Below are positions 44,891 to 53,967 of a stretch of DNA of 64,000 nucleotides, piece by piece. Source of the stretch: Mycolicibacterium gadium (GTDB lineage: Bacteria; Actinomycetota; Actinomycetes; Mycobacteriales; Mycobacteriaceae); NCBI RefSeq assembly GCF_010728925.1, contig NZ_AP022608.1, positions 2,666,001 through 2,730,000 on the forward strand. The letters are read 5' to 3'. The notes below the pieces were generated by a model. The model was not told where the DNA came from. It did not search any database and saw only the letters and a program-made list of their open reading frames with translations. Every line of letters begins with the position of its first letter. Positions within the stretch are counted from its first letter, which is position 1. The position numbers were made by a program, and so were the translations under genes.

Positions 44891-45811
44891 TCAAACGTCA
44901 ATCACCCTGATGATGGTCTTACCTCGGCCACGACGCGTCGGATCGAACGCGCCAGCGGCGTCGTCGAGGGGTCGTATCGCTGCGACGCGTGGCGCGATCC
45001 GCCCGTCCCGCAGCCTGAGCTCCAATTCGGCGAGTGCCGCACGATGGGGCTCGACGACGAAGAATATGGACCGAACATTGTCGGGCGGGCTGCGCGGCGG
45101 TTCGGCGATGCTGACGAGTGCACCGTCAGGTCGGACCAACGCAGCCGAGCGGCGGAGGATCTCACCACCGATCACGTCGAACACCATGTCCACTGCGCCG
45201 ACGTCTTCAAGCCGACCTTCATCCAGGTCCGCGAAAACTTCTGCGCCTAGTCCCAGCGCCACGTCACGATCGGCCGCGCGTCCCGTACCGATGACCCGCG
45301 CCCCCGCCTCGAGCGCGAGTTGTACCGCCATCGAACCGACACCGCCGGCAGCGCCGTGAATCAACACCGTCTGCCCGGCGCAGAGCCGCCCGTGAAGGAA
45401 CAGTCCCTGCCACGCGGTAAGGCCCGAAATCGGCAGTGCCGCAGCCACGGTGTGGTCGACTCCCGACGACAGCGGCGCAAGATTGCGAGCCTCGACTGCC
45501 ACGAATTCGGCCAGCGTGCCATTTCGGCACCAGTCGGTGATCCCGAAGACTCGTTGGCCGACCGTCAAACCCGTCGTCCCGTAGCCGAGTTCGGCGACGA
45601 CCCCGGAGACCTCGTGCCCGGGGATGGTCGGTGCCCGGTCACGTCCGGCCCGGTCGGTCCAGGTGCCCGGCCAGTCGAGCTCGCCCGGTGTGAACCCCGC
45701 CGCGTGCACTCGGACGACGACATCGTTCTCCGCGGCGTGCGGGTACGGCATCTCCCCCAGCGCTAGGCCGTGCACCCCGGCAGCGCGGTCGCGCGCGATG
45801 ATCGCTCGCAT
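44891..45811 (-). CDS. Zinc-free alcohol dehydrogenase/quinone oxidoreductase-like protein (MDR superfamily)
   Basis: The 306-residue NAD(P)H-dependent MDR protein has a GroES-like N-terminal half containing PTIPGHEVSGVVAELGYG, and the Rossmann motif HGAAGGVGSMAVQLALEAGARVIGTG near residues 155-180. The catalytic zinc ligands are not evident, pointing to the quinone-reductase subgroup. The C-terminal GKTIIRV strand is typical. Start ATG 45811. Substrate unknown. Confidence 0.87.
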   Translation of the reverse strand: MRAIIARDRAAGVHGLALGEMPYPHAAENDVVVRVHAAGFTPGELDWPGTWTDRAGRDRAPTIPGHEVSGVVAELGYGTTGLTVGQRVFGITDWCRNGTLAEFVAVEARNLAPLSSGVDHTVAAALPISGLTAWQGLFLHGRLCAGQTVLIHGAAGGVGSMAVQLALEAGARVIGTGRAADRDVALGLGAEVFADLDEGRLEDVGAVDMVFDVIGGEILRRSAALVRPDGALVSIAEPPRSPPDNVRSIFFVVEPHRAALAELELRLRDGRIAPRVAAIRPLDDAAGAFDPTRRGRGKTIIRVIDV

Positions 45812-45840
45812 CAGTTCAGGGTCGAGATATGAAGCTGGGA

Positions 45841-46143
45841 CTAGTCTTTCGACTCGTCAGAGTCCTCGGACTTGTCGTCATCATCCGAGTCGTCATCGCC
45901 CAAGCCGTCATCCTCCTCCGAGCCGTCATCAGAGCCGTCCTTGGTGCCGTCGTCGCCCGTGGTGTCTGCACCCGATGCGCTGATGCCGTCGGCATGTTTC
46001 GTCAGCAGCCGGGCCAGTTGACGGGCCTCCTCCGGCGCCAACGAGTCGTCGATGAGCCGCTCGCCGTCCTCGGATACCCGCTCGATATAAACCGTGTTCT
46101 CTTTCGTGGCGACGTTCCATTGGCCGCCTTCATGCTCCGCCAT
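45841..46143 (-). CDS. Small hypothetical protein with acidic tail
   Basis: The 100-residue protein starts at ATG 46143. The first 55 residues look ordered (WNVATKENTVYIERVSEDGERLIDDSLAPEEARQLARLLTKHAD), suggesting a small beta-alpha domain. The last 45 are an almost pure Asp/Glu/Ser/Gly/Lys tail. No known function. It is 29 nt upstream of the oxidoreductase gene on the same strand and may be co-transcribed. Confidence 0.7.
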   Translation of the reverse strand: MAEHEGGQWNVATKENTVYIERVSEDGERLIDDSLAPEEARQLARLLTKHADGISASGADTTGDDGTKDGSDDGSEEDDGLGDDDSDDDDKSEDSDESKD

Positions 46144-46182
46144 TGGCGCGGGATACCCCGGCTACCGGGTTGTCACTCACTT

Positions 46183-46542
46183 TCAGGGCACCCGGGTCCA
46201 GGGTTGGCAGTTCCGCGATTCGAACGCCTTCACTTCGGCGTTGATATTCGCGAACATCGGACCGATCGACATATTCGTGGCGACCACGTGGTCTTTGTTG
46301 GTGTCGGGCGTGCTGTACGCGAACCACGCACACATCGAGTCCACGGTCGGCACGTCGTTGATCCATACGCCGAACGTCGAGGCTGAACCGGCGGTTTGGT
46401 AAAGACCCGGCGTGATATCAGGACCGACGAGAAAAAAGCCGTTGCCCGGGATCGGGTCCAGCGGGGCGGCACTCGCACGCGACACGAACGTGACTGCAGC
46501 CAGTGTGGCAACAAGTCCGGCCACCGCGTACAGCCCGATCAC
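46183..46542 (-). CDS. Exported small protein
   Basis: With GTG 46542 the product is 119 residues: a signal peptide (VIGLYAVAGLVATLAAVTF, cleavage after ASA) followed by a mature domain with GNGFFLVGPDITPGLYQTAGS. The 'PDI.PG.Y.T.G' pattern recurs in several mycobacterial secreted proteins with a Trp/Cys-rich beta domain. Two Cys remain in the mature part and could form a disulfide. The frame is open to 46731, but the upstream extension overlaps the divergent secreted-protein gene and is unlikely. Function unknown. Confidence 0.65.
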   Translation of the reverse strand: MIGLYAVAGLVATLAAVTFVSRASAAPLDPIPGNGFFLVGPDITPGLYQTAGSASTFGVWINDVPTVDSMCAWFAYSTPDTNKDHVVATNMSIGPMFANINAEVKAFESRNCQPWTRVP

Positions 46543-46586
46543 CTCGGCAGCGTAACTCTTCAGGTCAGCGCACCGAATACATTCCT

Positions 46587-47183
46587 GTGACGCCTGAACG
46601 GATCGGCGCGGCAATGTCCGTGTTGGCATTGTCTGCCGCCCTGAACATCGCCCCGGCCCACGCTGACCCGCTGCCCGGATTCTGTGTGCCACCGAGCGTC
46701 GTCGACAACGTGTGCACCGTGCGGCTGACATCAGTCACGGCCGATGCCGTCAATGGGACGATCACCGGAACACCCGTCGGGGGCGGAACCACGATTACCG
46801 TTGCGGGACAAGGAGATGCCTACCTCAAGTCGGCGGGCTTCGGCGACGCCCGGCCGCTCCCGATACAACGCTGGGACGAGACGATCGACAGTGTGAACGG
46901 CCTCAGCGTCGATCCGTCCAACCCGAACTGGTACGGCAATGCCAAGGCCCAGGCGTTCCTGCCCAGGACACTGAATGACCTGGCCAGCCAGTTCCCGCCA
47001 GATGTCCTGGTGGTCCGCTTCGCAGGGACGACGCCCAGCCGGGTTCGTACCGGCTCGTCTCCGTTCAGCCAAAACACCTGCGTGAACGGCTATCTCAGCC
47101 TTCCGTGTAGGTATATGTCGTTGTGGTGCATACGTCTATGCCGGTGCGCACCAGCTCCTCGCCATCCTCGAACACGGCCTTGA
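46587..47183 (+). CDS. Putative exported protein
   Basis: From GTG 46587 (alternatively ATG 46614) the 198-residue product has a signal peptide (MSVLALSAALNIAPAHA) and a mature domain with FCVPPSVVDNVCTVRLTSVTADAVNGTITGTPVGGGTTITV, consistent with a beta-rich secreted fold with a Cys pair. The last 30 residues (from about CRYMSLWC) are Arg/Cys-rich and unlike a secreted domain; they are antisense to the 3' end of the next gene. The real C-terminus may once have ended earlier or the reading frame is disrupted there. Function unknown. Confidence 0.6.
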   Translation: MTPERIGAAMSVLALSAALNIAPAHADPLPGFCVPPSVVDNVCTVRLTSVTADAVNGTITGTPVGGGTTITVAGQGDAYLKSAGFGDARPLPIQRWDETIDSVNGLSVDPSNPNWYGNAKAQAFLPRTLNDLASQFPPDVLVVRFAGTTPSRVRTGSSPFSQNTCVNGYLSLPCRYMSLWCIRLCRCAPAPRHPRTRP

Positions 47184-47445
47184 AGTCGTATAGGCACGCC
47201 CCGCTGCCGTCATCGATGTTGATGTTCACCGACTGGCCTACCGGCAGGACGTCCTCGCCGAGGATGTCCTCCTCCCAGGTGCCGCGGTCGACGTTCGAGG
47301 CGAAGAACTGCACGATCGCGTGCTGCGTTTCGTTGATGACTTCGACGTGGCGGTCTTGTGCGTTTGCCGGGGCGGCAGTCAGCCCAATTAGGGCGAGAGC
47401 CGCCATCACGATGCTGATCGTGAGTTTTTTCAACATCCTGTTCAT
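47095..47445 (-). CDS. Exported small protein
   Basis: The 116-residue product starts at ATG 47445 (AGAGA about 7 nt upstream). A signal peptide (MLKKLTISIVMAALALIGLTAAPANA) is followed by an acidic domain with NETQHAIVQFFASNVDRGTWEEDILGEDVLPVGQSVNINIDDGSGACLYDFKAVFEDG, two Cys, and a TTTYTYTEG end. Short beta-sandwich proteins of this sort occur widely in bacteria ('GACLYDFKAVFEDG' resembles argininosuccinate-lyase-annotated small proteins), but function is not known. The 3' end overlaps the convergent gene by 89 nt. Confidence 0.72.
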   Translation of the reverse strand: MNRMLKKLTISIVMAALALIGLTAAPANAQDRHVEVINETQHAIVQFFASNVDRGTWEEDILGEDVLPVGQSVNINIDDGSGACLYDFKAVFEDGEELVRTGIDVCTTTTYTYTEG

Positions 47446-47692
47446 CTGTTGTCTCTCTTCTCGAATTGCGAAGCAACCCGAACCCCTACCCCCGGCTCGC
47501 CCCGCCACCGACTACGGCTTTGTTCCAGAGGGGCAAACTTAGCTCGTTTCGGCTGGCAATGATGCCGAACTTGCGCATTTACAAGCCAGACGACCTAGGT
47601 CGCTGCCCAAGCGTCGCCGACAAGGATTGTCGGTCGGACCCAGCTCGGCTCAGTAACTATCTGGGCGTTGCATAGCAAACACCCCCGGCCCA

Positions 47693-49216
47693 TCAGGACC
47701 GGGCGTCGCCGTGACTGACCGCTGGGTCAAGGCCGAACACCACGGTTGGCGCTGACTTGCCCTTCAGAGCGTGTGCCCCTCGGTCAACGAGTCCGGGCGG
47801 TCGAGAAACCAGAGCGTCAACGGTTTGTTCAGTGAGCAGGATGGCGTCGCCGGTGGCCTTGGTGAGCTGCTCGACGCGGGCAGCGACGTTGGTCGTGTCG
47901 CCGATCAGGCTGAACTCGAGATGAGGTCCGCTGCCAATGGTGCCGGCGATCACCACACCGGTGTTGATCCCGATGCCGATCCGAAGCTCACCCTTGAATC
48001 GCTCGGCAACCAAGCGGTGAATCAGCAGGGCGGCGCACACCGCGGCGTCGGCATGATCCGCAAGATCGTTCGGAGCCCCGAAGACAACCATCGCACCGTC
48101 GCCGAGAAACCTGTTGATGTGCCCCCCGGCCTCGACGACGACCGGCACCATGATCTCGAACAGCGCGTTGAGCCGGGCGACGGTGTCCTCGGCGGTGTTG
48201 GCCTCGGCGAACGGTGTGAAGTCGCGGATGTCGACGAACATCACCGTCACCTCGCGACGCTCGCCGCTGAATACGTCATCGCCCTGCGCAAGTAGCCGCG
48301 CAGCGAGGGCAGGATCGACGTACGCACCAAACGCGGCCTGAAGTCGTTGCCGCTCAGCCAATCCCGTCTGCATACGGTTGAACGACGCCGCCAAAGTGCC
48401 CAGATCATCGTCCTGGACCACCGGCAGGCGCTGGCTGTAGTCACCGGCGGCAACACGGTCAGTCCCCTCGGCGAGGTCGCGGATCGGCTGCAAATACGGT
48501 GAGGTCGTCACGACTGCCAGCTGCCCGGAGACGAGCATCAACGCGCCACCGATCACGACGGAGATGACGGGATCTTCTGGGGCGCGGTCGACCAGCGCGG
48601 CCAAGATCGCGCCCGCGGTACCGAATGCGAACGCCACAGCGAGTGTGTACATCTTGGACCACATGGCGAACGTCGGTTGAGAGCGCGGCAGGGAGTCGCC
48701 GATTCCCGTGCCGCCGGCGATGGCGGCCCTCGCCGGTCGCAGCGCTCCCTCGACGAAACTGTGCACACTGATCACCGCGATCGCCCCGCCATACGCGGCG
48801 CCGACGATCCCGTACTGCACCAGGCGCCATCCGGTGGCCCCCGCCACCGCGCCGACCACAACCCCAAGCAGAGCCGCCCACACGACGTCAGTCGCGATCG
48901 CTCGGGCAGTCAGTCTGCGTGTGTACGTGAAGGTGGCGACCAGTGCCGTCATCGGATCGACCGGGTGACCCGCTGACCACCGTTCGAACGGACGCACCCC
49001 TTTCGAGCCGGGAAGAACCCACAGGCAAACTCGTATCGCGACGGCGACAGCGGTTATGACGACCGCTTCGACGTAGCGGTCAGATCCCTGGAACGCGACG
49101 ATGATCATGGTGTAGCTCAGGTAGACCACCAGGCCCGGCGGAAAAACGAGGAAGCAGATCGCCCACGAATACCTGGGTCCGTACCGATCCCACACCCATT
49201 GGAAGATCCGGTCCAT
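47693..49216 (-). CDS. Membrane-bound class III adenylate/guanylate cyclase with HAMP domain
   Basis: The 507-residue protein has an N-terminal membrane domain of about six helices (residues 15-235) and a HAMP linker (PIRDLAEGTDRVAAGDYSQRLPVVQDDDLGTLAASFNRM). A class III cyclase domain covers residues 320-490: MFVDIRDFT with Asp329, FLGDGAMVVFGAP with Asp373, and LIGDTTNVAARVE. The position normally held by the substrate-selecting Lys appears to be Arg369 (INRFLGD). It resembles the Rv1318c/Rv1319c/Rv3645 group. The start, ATG 49216, lies just beyond the groEL1 terminator, so it is probably a separate transcript. Confidence 0.9.
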   Translation of the reverse strand: MDRIFQWVWDRYGPRYSWAICFLVFPPGLVVYLSYTMIIVAFQGSDRYVEAVVITAVAVAIRVCLWVLPGSKGVRPFERWSAGHPVDPMTALVATFTYTRRLTARAIATDVVWAALLGVVVGAVAGATGWRLVQYGIVGAAYGGAIAVISVHSFVEGALRPARAAIAGGTGIGDSLPRSQPTFAMWSKMYTLAVAFAFGTAGAILAALVDRAPEDPVISVVIGGALMLVSGQLAVVTTSPYLQPIRDLAEGTDRVAAGDYSQRLPVVQDDDLGTLAASFNRMQTGLAERQRLQAAFGAYVDPALAARLLAQGDDVFSGERREVTVMFVDIRDFTPFAEANTAEDTVARLNALFEIMVPVVVEAGGHINRFLGDGAMVVFGAPNDLADHADAAVCAALLIHRLVAERFKGELRIGIGINTGVVIAGTIGSGPHLEFSLIGDTTNVAARVEQLTKATGDAILLTEQTVDALVSRPPGLVDRGAHALKGKSAPTVVFGLDPAVSHGDARS

Positions 49217-49221
49217 GGCCG

Positions 49222-49259
49222 AAACGAAAACACCCCCGGCCGATGGACCGGGGGTGTTT
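49222..49259 (-). terminator. Intrinsic terminator of groEL1
   Basis: AAACACCCCCGG (49228-49239 on the plus strand) is perfectly complementary to CCGGGGGTGTTT (49248-49259), with an 8-nt loop. Read on the minus strand, the hairpin follows the groEL1 stop by about 12 nt and runs into TTTTCGTTT. This is a strong rho-independent terminator isolating the chaperonin operon from the cyclase gene. Confidence 0.9.
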
Positions 49260-49270
49260 CGTACTACTGC

Positions 49271-50896
49271 TCAGTGGTGGTGATGGCCATGACCGTGGCC
49301 ATGACCGTCGTCTTCCTCGTCGGCCGGCTTCTCCACGATGGCCGTCTCGGTCGTCAGCACCATCCGCGCCACCGACGCCGCGTTCTGCACCGCTGACCGG
49401 GTGACCTTGACCGGGTCCACGACGCCGTCGGCAGCCAGATCGCCGTATGCGAGCGTGGCCGCGTTGAAGCCCTGCCCGGCGGGCAGTTCGGACACCTTGT
49501 TCACCACGACCGAGCCGTCGAGCCCGGCGTTGGTCGCGATCCAGTACAGCGGCGCCGTCAACGCGGAGGCGAATACGCCGACGCCCAGCGCCTCGTCACC
49601 GGAGAGCGACTCGCGCAGCGGGCCGAGCACAGAACCGGCCTGGACGAGCGCCGCGCCACCACCGGCGACAATGCCCTCCTCGACGGCCGCCTTGGCTGCC
49701 GACACCGCGTCCTCGACCGCTTCCTTGCGCTTCTTCAGGTCGGTCTCGGTGGCCGCGCCGACCCGGATGACGGCGACGCCACCGGACAGCTTGGCCAGAC
49801 GCTCCTCGAGCTTCTCGCGATCCCAGTCGGAATCCGATGCCTCGATCTCCGAGCGCAGCTGCGCCTTGCGGCCGTCGATGGCTTCCGCCGTGCCACCGCC
49901 GTCGACGATGACGGTGCTGTCCTTGTCGACGACGACCCGGCGTGCGCTACCCAGCACCTCCAGTCCGACCTCGCGCAGCGCCAGACCGACGTCGGGGTTG
50001 ACCACCTGCCCGCCCGTGACGATCGCGAGATCCTCGAGGAACGCCTTGCGGCGGTCTCCGAAGAACGGCGCCTTCACGGCAACGGCCTTCAGGGTCTTGC
50101 GAATCGCGTTGACCACCAACGTCGAAAGGGGTTCACCCTCGACGTCCTCGGCCACGATCAGCAGCGGCTTGCCCGACTCGGCGACCTTCTCCAGCAGCGG
50201 AAGCAGATCAGGCAGCGAGCTGATCTTCTCGCGGTGCAACAGCACCAACGCGTCCTCGAGCACGGCTTCCTGTGCATCGAAGTCGGTGATGAAGTACGCG
50301 GAGATGTAACCCTTGTCGAAGCCGACACCCTCGGTGACCTCGAGCTCGGTGTTCAGCGTCGAGGACTCCTCGACCGTCACCACACCATCGACGCCGACCG
50401 TGGTCATGGCCTCGCCCACCAGCTCACCGACCTGCTCATCGCGTGAGGACACGGTGGCGACCTGGGCGATGGCCTTCTTGTCGCTGACCGGCGTCGCCGC
50501 GGCAAGCAGCGCCTCGGAGACCGCGTCGGCGGCCTTGCTGATGCCGAGGCCCAGTGCGATCGGGTTGGCACCCGCGGCCACGTTGCGCAGGCCGGCCTTG
50601 ATGATGGCCTGTGCGAGCACCGTCGCGGTGGTCGTGCCGTCACCTGCCACGTCGTTGGTCTTGGTGGCGACCGACTTGACCAGCTGGGCGCCGAGGTTCT
50701 CGAACGGGTCTTCCAGCTCGATCTCACGGGCGATGGTGACGCCGTCGTTGGTCACCACCGGACCGCCGTACGCCTTGGCCAGCACCACGTGGCGACCGCG
50801 CGGCCCCAGCGTGATCCGCACGGCGTCGGCGAGCTTGTCGACCCCGGCTTCCATCGCCCGGCGCGCAGTTTCGTTGAACTCGATCTGCTTGCTCAT
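49271..50896 (-). CDS. groEL1: Chaperonin GroEL1 (Cpn60.1) with His-rich tail
   Basis: The 541-residue chaperonin begins [20 protein letters not shown] (ATG 50896, AAGGA upstream; the longer frame to 50959 is not supported). ATP-binding motifs [11 protein letters not shown] and [17 protein letters not shown] are intact. The C-terminus is [12 protein letters not shown] instead of the Gly-Gly-Met repeats of GroEL2. This identifies the GroEL1 paralogue, which in M. smegmatis assists mycolate synthesis in biofilms. It is downstream of groES by about 100 nt. Confidence 0.95.
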   Translation of the reverse strand: MSKQIEFNETARRAMEAGVDKLADAVRITLGPRGRHVVLAKAYGGPVVTNDGVTIAREIELEDPFENLGAQLVKSVATKTNDVAGDGTTTATVLAQAIIKAGLRNVAAGANPIALGLGISKAADAVSEALLAAATPVSDKKAIAQVATVSSRDEQVGELVGEAMTTVGVDGVVTVEESSTLNTELEVTEGVGFDKGYISAYFITDFDAQEAVLEDALVLLHREKISSLPDLLPLLEKVAESGKPLLIVAEDVEGEPLSTLVVNAIRKTLKAVAVKAPFFGDRRKAFLEDLAIVTGGQVVNPDVGLALREVGLEVLGSARRVVVDKDSTVIVDGGGTAEAIDGRKAQLRSEIEASDSDWDREKLEERLAKLSGGVAVIRVGAATETDLKKRKEAVEDAVSAAKAAVEEGIVAGGGAALVQAGSVLGPLRESLSGDEALGVGVFASALTAPLYWIATNAGLDGSVVVNKVSELPAGQGFNAATLAYGDLAADGVVDPVKVTRSAVQNAASVARMVLTTETAIVEKPADEEDDGHGHGHGHHHH

Positions 50897-50997
50897 GAAT
50901 GTCCTTACTGACTGAAACTGACTCGAAACGCTCGAAACGAGTGCCGCCCCGGAACTCACCCGTCGATGCGGGAAGCTCCGGGGCGGGACACGGGTAC

Positions 50998-51300
50998 TTA
51001 CTTGTTGACGACAGCCAGCACGTCGCGGGCGGAGAGAATCAGGTACTCCTCGCCGTTGTACTTGATCTCGGTGCCGCCGTACTTGCTGTAGATGACGGTG
51101 TCGCCTTCGGAAACGTCCAGGGGGATGCGCTTCTCGCCGTCCTCGTCCCAGCGGCCGGGGCCAACTGCGACGACGGTGCCCTCCTGGGGCTTCTCCTTGG
51201 CCGTGTCGGGGATGACCAGACCGGAAGCGGTCGTGGTCTCGGCCTCGTTGGCCTGTACGAGGATCTTGTCCTCGAGTGGCTTGATGTTCACGCTCGCCAC
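50998..51300 (-). CDS. groES: Co-chaperonin GroES
   Basis: The 100-residue co-chaperonin starts at GTG 51300, preceded by GGAGGG 7 nt upstream. [21 protein letters not shown], the mobile loop region [31 protein letters not shown] and the C-terminal [13 protein letters not shown] are diagnostic. It is the first gene of the groES-groEL1 operon and under CIRCE control. The frame is open to 51435 but the extension runs into the leader. Confidence 0.96.
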   Translation of the reverse strand: MASVNIKPLEDKILVQANEAETTTASGLVIPDTAKEKPQEGTVVAVGPGRWDEDGEKRIPLDVSEGDTVIYSKYGGTEIKYNGEEYLILSARDVLAVVNK

Positions 51301-51435
51301 GATGGAGCCCTCCACTAATTTCGGGTTGTCGACCCCGGGGGATCCCGGGGTCTCAATTACCAGGTGTTCGGCATAGCGTCCGTGCCTCGCTCCGTCGTCG
51401 CGGGTGCCGGCGCAGGGTTTGGGCGCGTCTGCCAC

Positions 51436-51469
51436 CTAGCACTCTATACATGAGAGTGCTAGCACTCAA
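51436..51469 (-). promoter_or_regulatory. CIRCE (HrcA) element with an extra half-site, overlapping the groES promoter
   Basis: CTAGCACTC (51436-51444), nine bases and GAGTGCTAG (51454-51462) form a CIRCE inverted repeat. A third copy GCACTC (51462-51467) makes a second palindrome GAGTGCTAGCACTC. On the minus strand TTGAGT (51464-51469), 17 nt and TAGAGT (51441-51446) give a promoter lying entirely inside the element. HrcA binding would occlude both hexamers; the transcript leader is about 130 nt. Confidence 0.9.
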
Positions 51470-51482
51470 GATCGGCCTATGC

Positions 51483-52481
51483 CTATCTCGTAAAGCGAAC
51501 GCGCAGGTCCCCGAAGAAGGCAGTGACCAGCGGATTGAACAGGTCGGCCCGCTCCCACTGCAGGAAATGTCCCGCGCCCGGCAATACCACCGGACCCGTT
51601 CGATTCGTGAAGGCAACCTCACAGGTGTGCAGGAAGTCAGGGCCGACGACCTGATCGTCCATCCCGTAGAGGATCAATGTGGGCACGTCGACCTTTCGGT
51701 CGACGATCGGCGGCTCGCTCACCGCGCGGCCGTACTGGAGCTGATACGCCGCCCATCCCGCACGTAGCCGTTCCTCGGTGGAAAATGGCTCCGTCATGAA
51801 GTCGACGTCCGCGGCGGCGAAGGTGCCGGGCGATGCCCACAGCCGGTGTCCGTACATCCCCGCGACATAGCGCCTGCGCTTGGCGGGGGTGTCGAGTTCG
51901 GCTGCCAGGTCGTCGGGGGTTGCCCCCTGCAGCATGCGGTAGTCGCCCGTCGGCCCGTCGCCGATCGAGCGGATGGCCGCGACATCGATCCCCGCGGCGA
52001 TGAAGTCGTCGAAGACGAACGGCGGCACCGAGTCGAAGAAGACCAGTTTCTCCACGAAACCCGGGTAGCGGTTCAGCAGGTCGACACCGATCAAGGCCCC
52101 GAGGTCACCACCGACCACGCCACATCGCTCATGGCCCAGCACATCGTGCACCAGCAGGTACAGGTCCCGGCTCCAGGCCGCCAGGTCGTACACATCCTTC
52201 GTCGACAGGTCTGAATCACCGAAGCCACGCAGGTCGGGGACGATCACCTCGTAGCCGGCCTCGGCAAGCGGACCGATATTGCGCCACCAGATGCGCTTCG
52301 TCTCGGGGTAGCCGTGCAGGAGGAGCAGCGGGTAGCCACCGGTCCCCTCGTGGACGAAGGCAAGGGACAACCCGTCGCGGCCCTCGCTCGGCGCGACCTC
52401 TCGGTGGTGGATGGTGAACGCATCCGGCGCCGGAGTCGGCGGCTGTTCGGGTCGCAGGCGCAGGTCGTAGTGCACGCCCAC
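51483..52481 (-). CDS. Alpha/beta hydrolase, epoxide hydrolase-like
   Basis: The 332-residue protein has oxyanion motif HGYPE (residues 56-60), nucleophile Asp126 in GGDLGA and catalytic His in GAGHFLQWE. Asp as nucleophile distinguishes epoxide hydrolases and haloalkane dehalogenases from Ser esterases. A cap-domain insertion lies around residues 150-240. Natural substrate unknown. It starts a same-strand run of genes; its stop is 14 nt from the CIRCE/promoter region of groES. Confidence 0.87.
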   Translation of the reverse strand: MGVHYDLRLRPEQPPTPAPDAFTIHHREVAPSEGRDGLSLAFVHEGTGGYPLLLLHGYPETKRIWWRNIGPLAEAGYEVIVPDLRGFGDSDLSTKDVYDLAAWSRDLYLLVHDVLGHERCGVVGGDLGALIGVDLLNRYPGFVEKLVFFDSVPPFVFDDFIAAGIDVAAIRSIGDGPTGDYRMLQGATPDDLAAELDTPAKRRRYVAGMYGHRLWASPGTFAAADVDFMTEPFSTEERLRAGWAAYQLQYGRAVSEPPIVDRKVDVPTLILYGMDDQVVGPDFLHTCEVAFTNRTGPVVLPGAGHFLQWERADLFNPLVTAFFGDLRVRFTR

Positions 52482-52501
52482 GGAGTCTGCCGCAGCGATG
52501 C

Positions 52502-52945
52502 TCAGAAGTTGGTCGGATCGACCATCAAGTGATCAGACACATTGCCGAGCATTTGGATCTCCACCTTGCGCTCGGTGAAATGCCATCCGTCGTCGTCACG
52601 GCCGAACGTGTCGAAGTACCGCCCCACGACGATCGGCTGGATCGGCACGGACTCGGTGTCTTGGACGACGCAGAACGTGGAACGCGCGGTCGCCGTGTTG
52701 TCGGCGAGGTCGATGATCGGATTCAGCACCAGGTGACGTGTCCGCGGCGTGTTGCCATGGTCGGGATAACGCCGGGTGGTGGCCGCGAACAGCTTGGCGA
52801 TGTTGTCCGCACCGGAGACTCCCTGGGGTCCGGTGCCGCCGAACGAGGCCTTCGACAGCAGCGCGCCGACGCCGTCGAAGTCGCCCGCGTCGATCAACTC
52901 GGCGTAGCGGTAGAGCAACTCGGTGATGTCCAACTTGTCGCTCAC
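52502..52945 (-). CDS. Nuclear transport factor 2/SnoaL-like protein
   Basis: The 147-residue cone-fold protein starts [30 protein letters not shown], the typical NTF2-like opening, and continues with [27 protein letters not shown] and [15 protein letters not shown]. Such proteins act as small isomerases, dehydratases or ligand-binding accessories. It lies between tsaD (4-nt overlap) and the epoxide hydrolase gene (20-nt gap), suggesting co-transcription. Function unknown. Confidence 0.82.
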   Translation of the reverse strand: MSDKLDITELLYRYAELIDAGDFDGVGALLSKASFGGTGPQGVSGADNIAKLFAATTRRYPDHGNTPRTRHLVLNPIIDLADNTATARSTFCVVQDTESVPIQPIVVGRYFDTFGRDDDGWHFTERKVEIQMLGNVSDHLMVDPTNF

Positions 52946-53967
52946 GCCACCTGTCCCTTCACCACCGGAAGACCGGGATCGCTTGCCGCATCCAACGGCG
53001 ACGGCGCCGCACCCGCGGCGATCAGATGGGCCGCAAACGATGCGATCATCGCACCGTTGTCGGTGCAGAGCCGTGGCCGCGGGATGCGCAGTGTCAGCCC
53101 GTTTTCGGCGCAGCGATGTTCGGCGAGTTCACGCAGCCGCGAATTGGCCGCCACCCCACCGGCAATCAGCAGTGTCGACACGTTCAGCTCTTTCGCCGCC
53201 CGCACCGCTTTCCGCGTCAGCACGTCGGCAACGGCTTCTTGGAACCCGGCGGCGACGTCGGCCTGCGACGCGTCGGGATGGCTCTCGACGTACCGGGCGA
53301 CGGCCGTCTTGAGCCCGGAGAAGCTGAACGCGAACCGATCGTCGCGCGGTCCAGTCATCCCACGGGGGAAGACGATCGCGTCGCGGTCGCCGGTCCTGGC
53401 GAGATCGTCGAGCACCTTGCCGCCGGGGTACCCGAGCCCGAGCAGACGCGCCACCTTGTCGTAGGCCTCCCCCGCGGCGTCGTCGACAGTGCTGCCGAGT
53501 TCGACGATCGGTTCGCCCAGCGACCGCACATGCAACAGGTGAGTGTGTCCGCCGGACACCAGCAGGCCCACGCTTTCGGGTAGCGGGCCGTGGTCGAAGA
53601 CGTCGGCGGCCAGATGGCCCCCGAGATGGTTGACGGCGTAGAACGGCACCTGCCATGCGGCCGAATACGCCTTGGCCGCAGCCACTCCCACCAACAATGC
53701 ACCGGCGAGACCCGGCCCGATGGTCGCCGCAACGATGTCGGGCTTCGCCACGCCGGCCGTTTCCAATGCGCGGCGCATCGTCGGTCCCAGCGCCTCCAGG
53801 TGCGCCCGCGACGCGATCTCGGGCACCACCCCGCCGAAGCGGGCGTGCTCGTCGAGGCTGGAGGCCACCTCGTCGGCCAGCAGCGTCACGGCGCCATCCG
53901 CGCCCAATTCGGCGACTCCGACGCCGGTTTCGTCACAGGAGCTCTCGATGGCCAGGATGATCGTCAT
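52942..53967 (-). CDS. tsaD: tRNA N6-threonylcarbamoyladenosine synthase subunit TsaD
   Basis: The 341-residue Kae1/Qri7 family protein transfers threonylcarbamoyl from TC-AMP to A37 of ANN-decoding tRNAs. It begins [16 protein letters not shown]; the metal-binding motif is HLGGH in [15 protein letters not shown]-like ATPase signatures include VSGGHTHL and [11 protein letters not shown] near the end, then CTDNGAMIA. Start ATG 53967 overlaps the rimI stop by 4 nt. With TsaB and TsaE encoded just upstream, the complex is nearly complete; TsaC is not in the window. Confidence 0.96.
   Translation of the reverse strand: MTIILAIESSCDETGVGVAELGADGAVTLLADEVASSLDEHARFGGVVPEIASRAHLEALGPTMRRALETAGVAKPDIVAATIGPGLAGALLVGVAAAKAYSAAWQVPFYAVNHLGGHLAADVFDHGPLPESVGLLVSGGHTHLLHVRSLGEPIVELGSTVDDAAGEAYDKVARLLGLGYPGGKVLDDLARTGDRDAIVFPRGMTGPRDDRFAFSFSGLKTAVARYVESHPDASQADVAAGFQEAVADVLTRKAVRAAKELNVSTLLIAGGVAANSRLRELAEHRCAENGLTLRIPRPRLCTDNGAMIASFAAHLIAAGAAPSPLDAASDPGLPVVKGQVA

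Noticed and set aside
47675..47710. Hairpin at the cyclase stop as a terminator.
   Set aside because: An 8-bp stem with a G-U pair lies around the stop codon but there is no U-tract after it; too weak to annotate.
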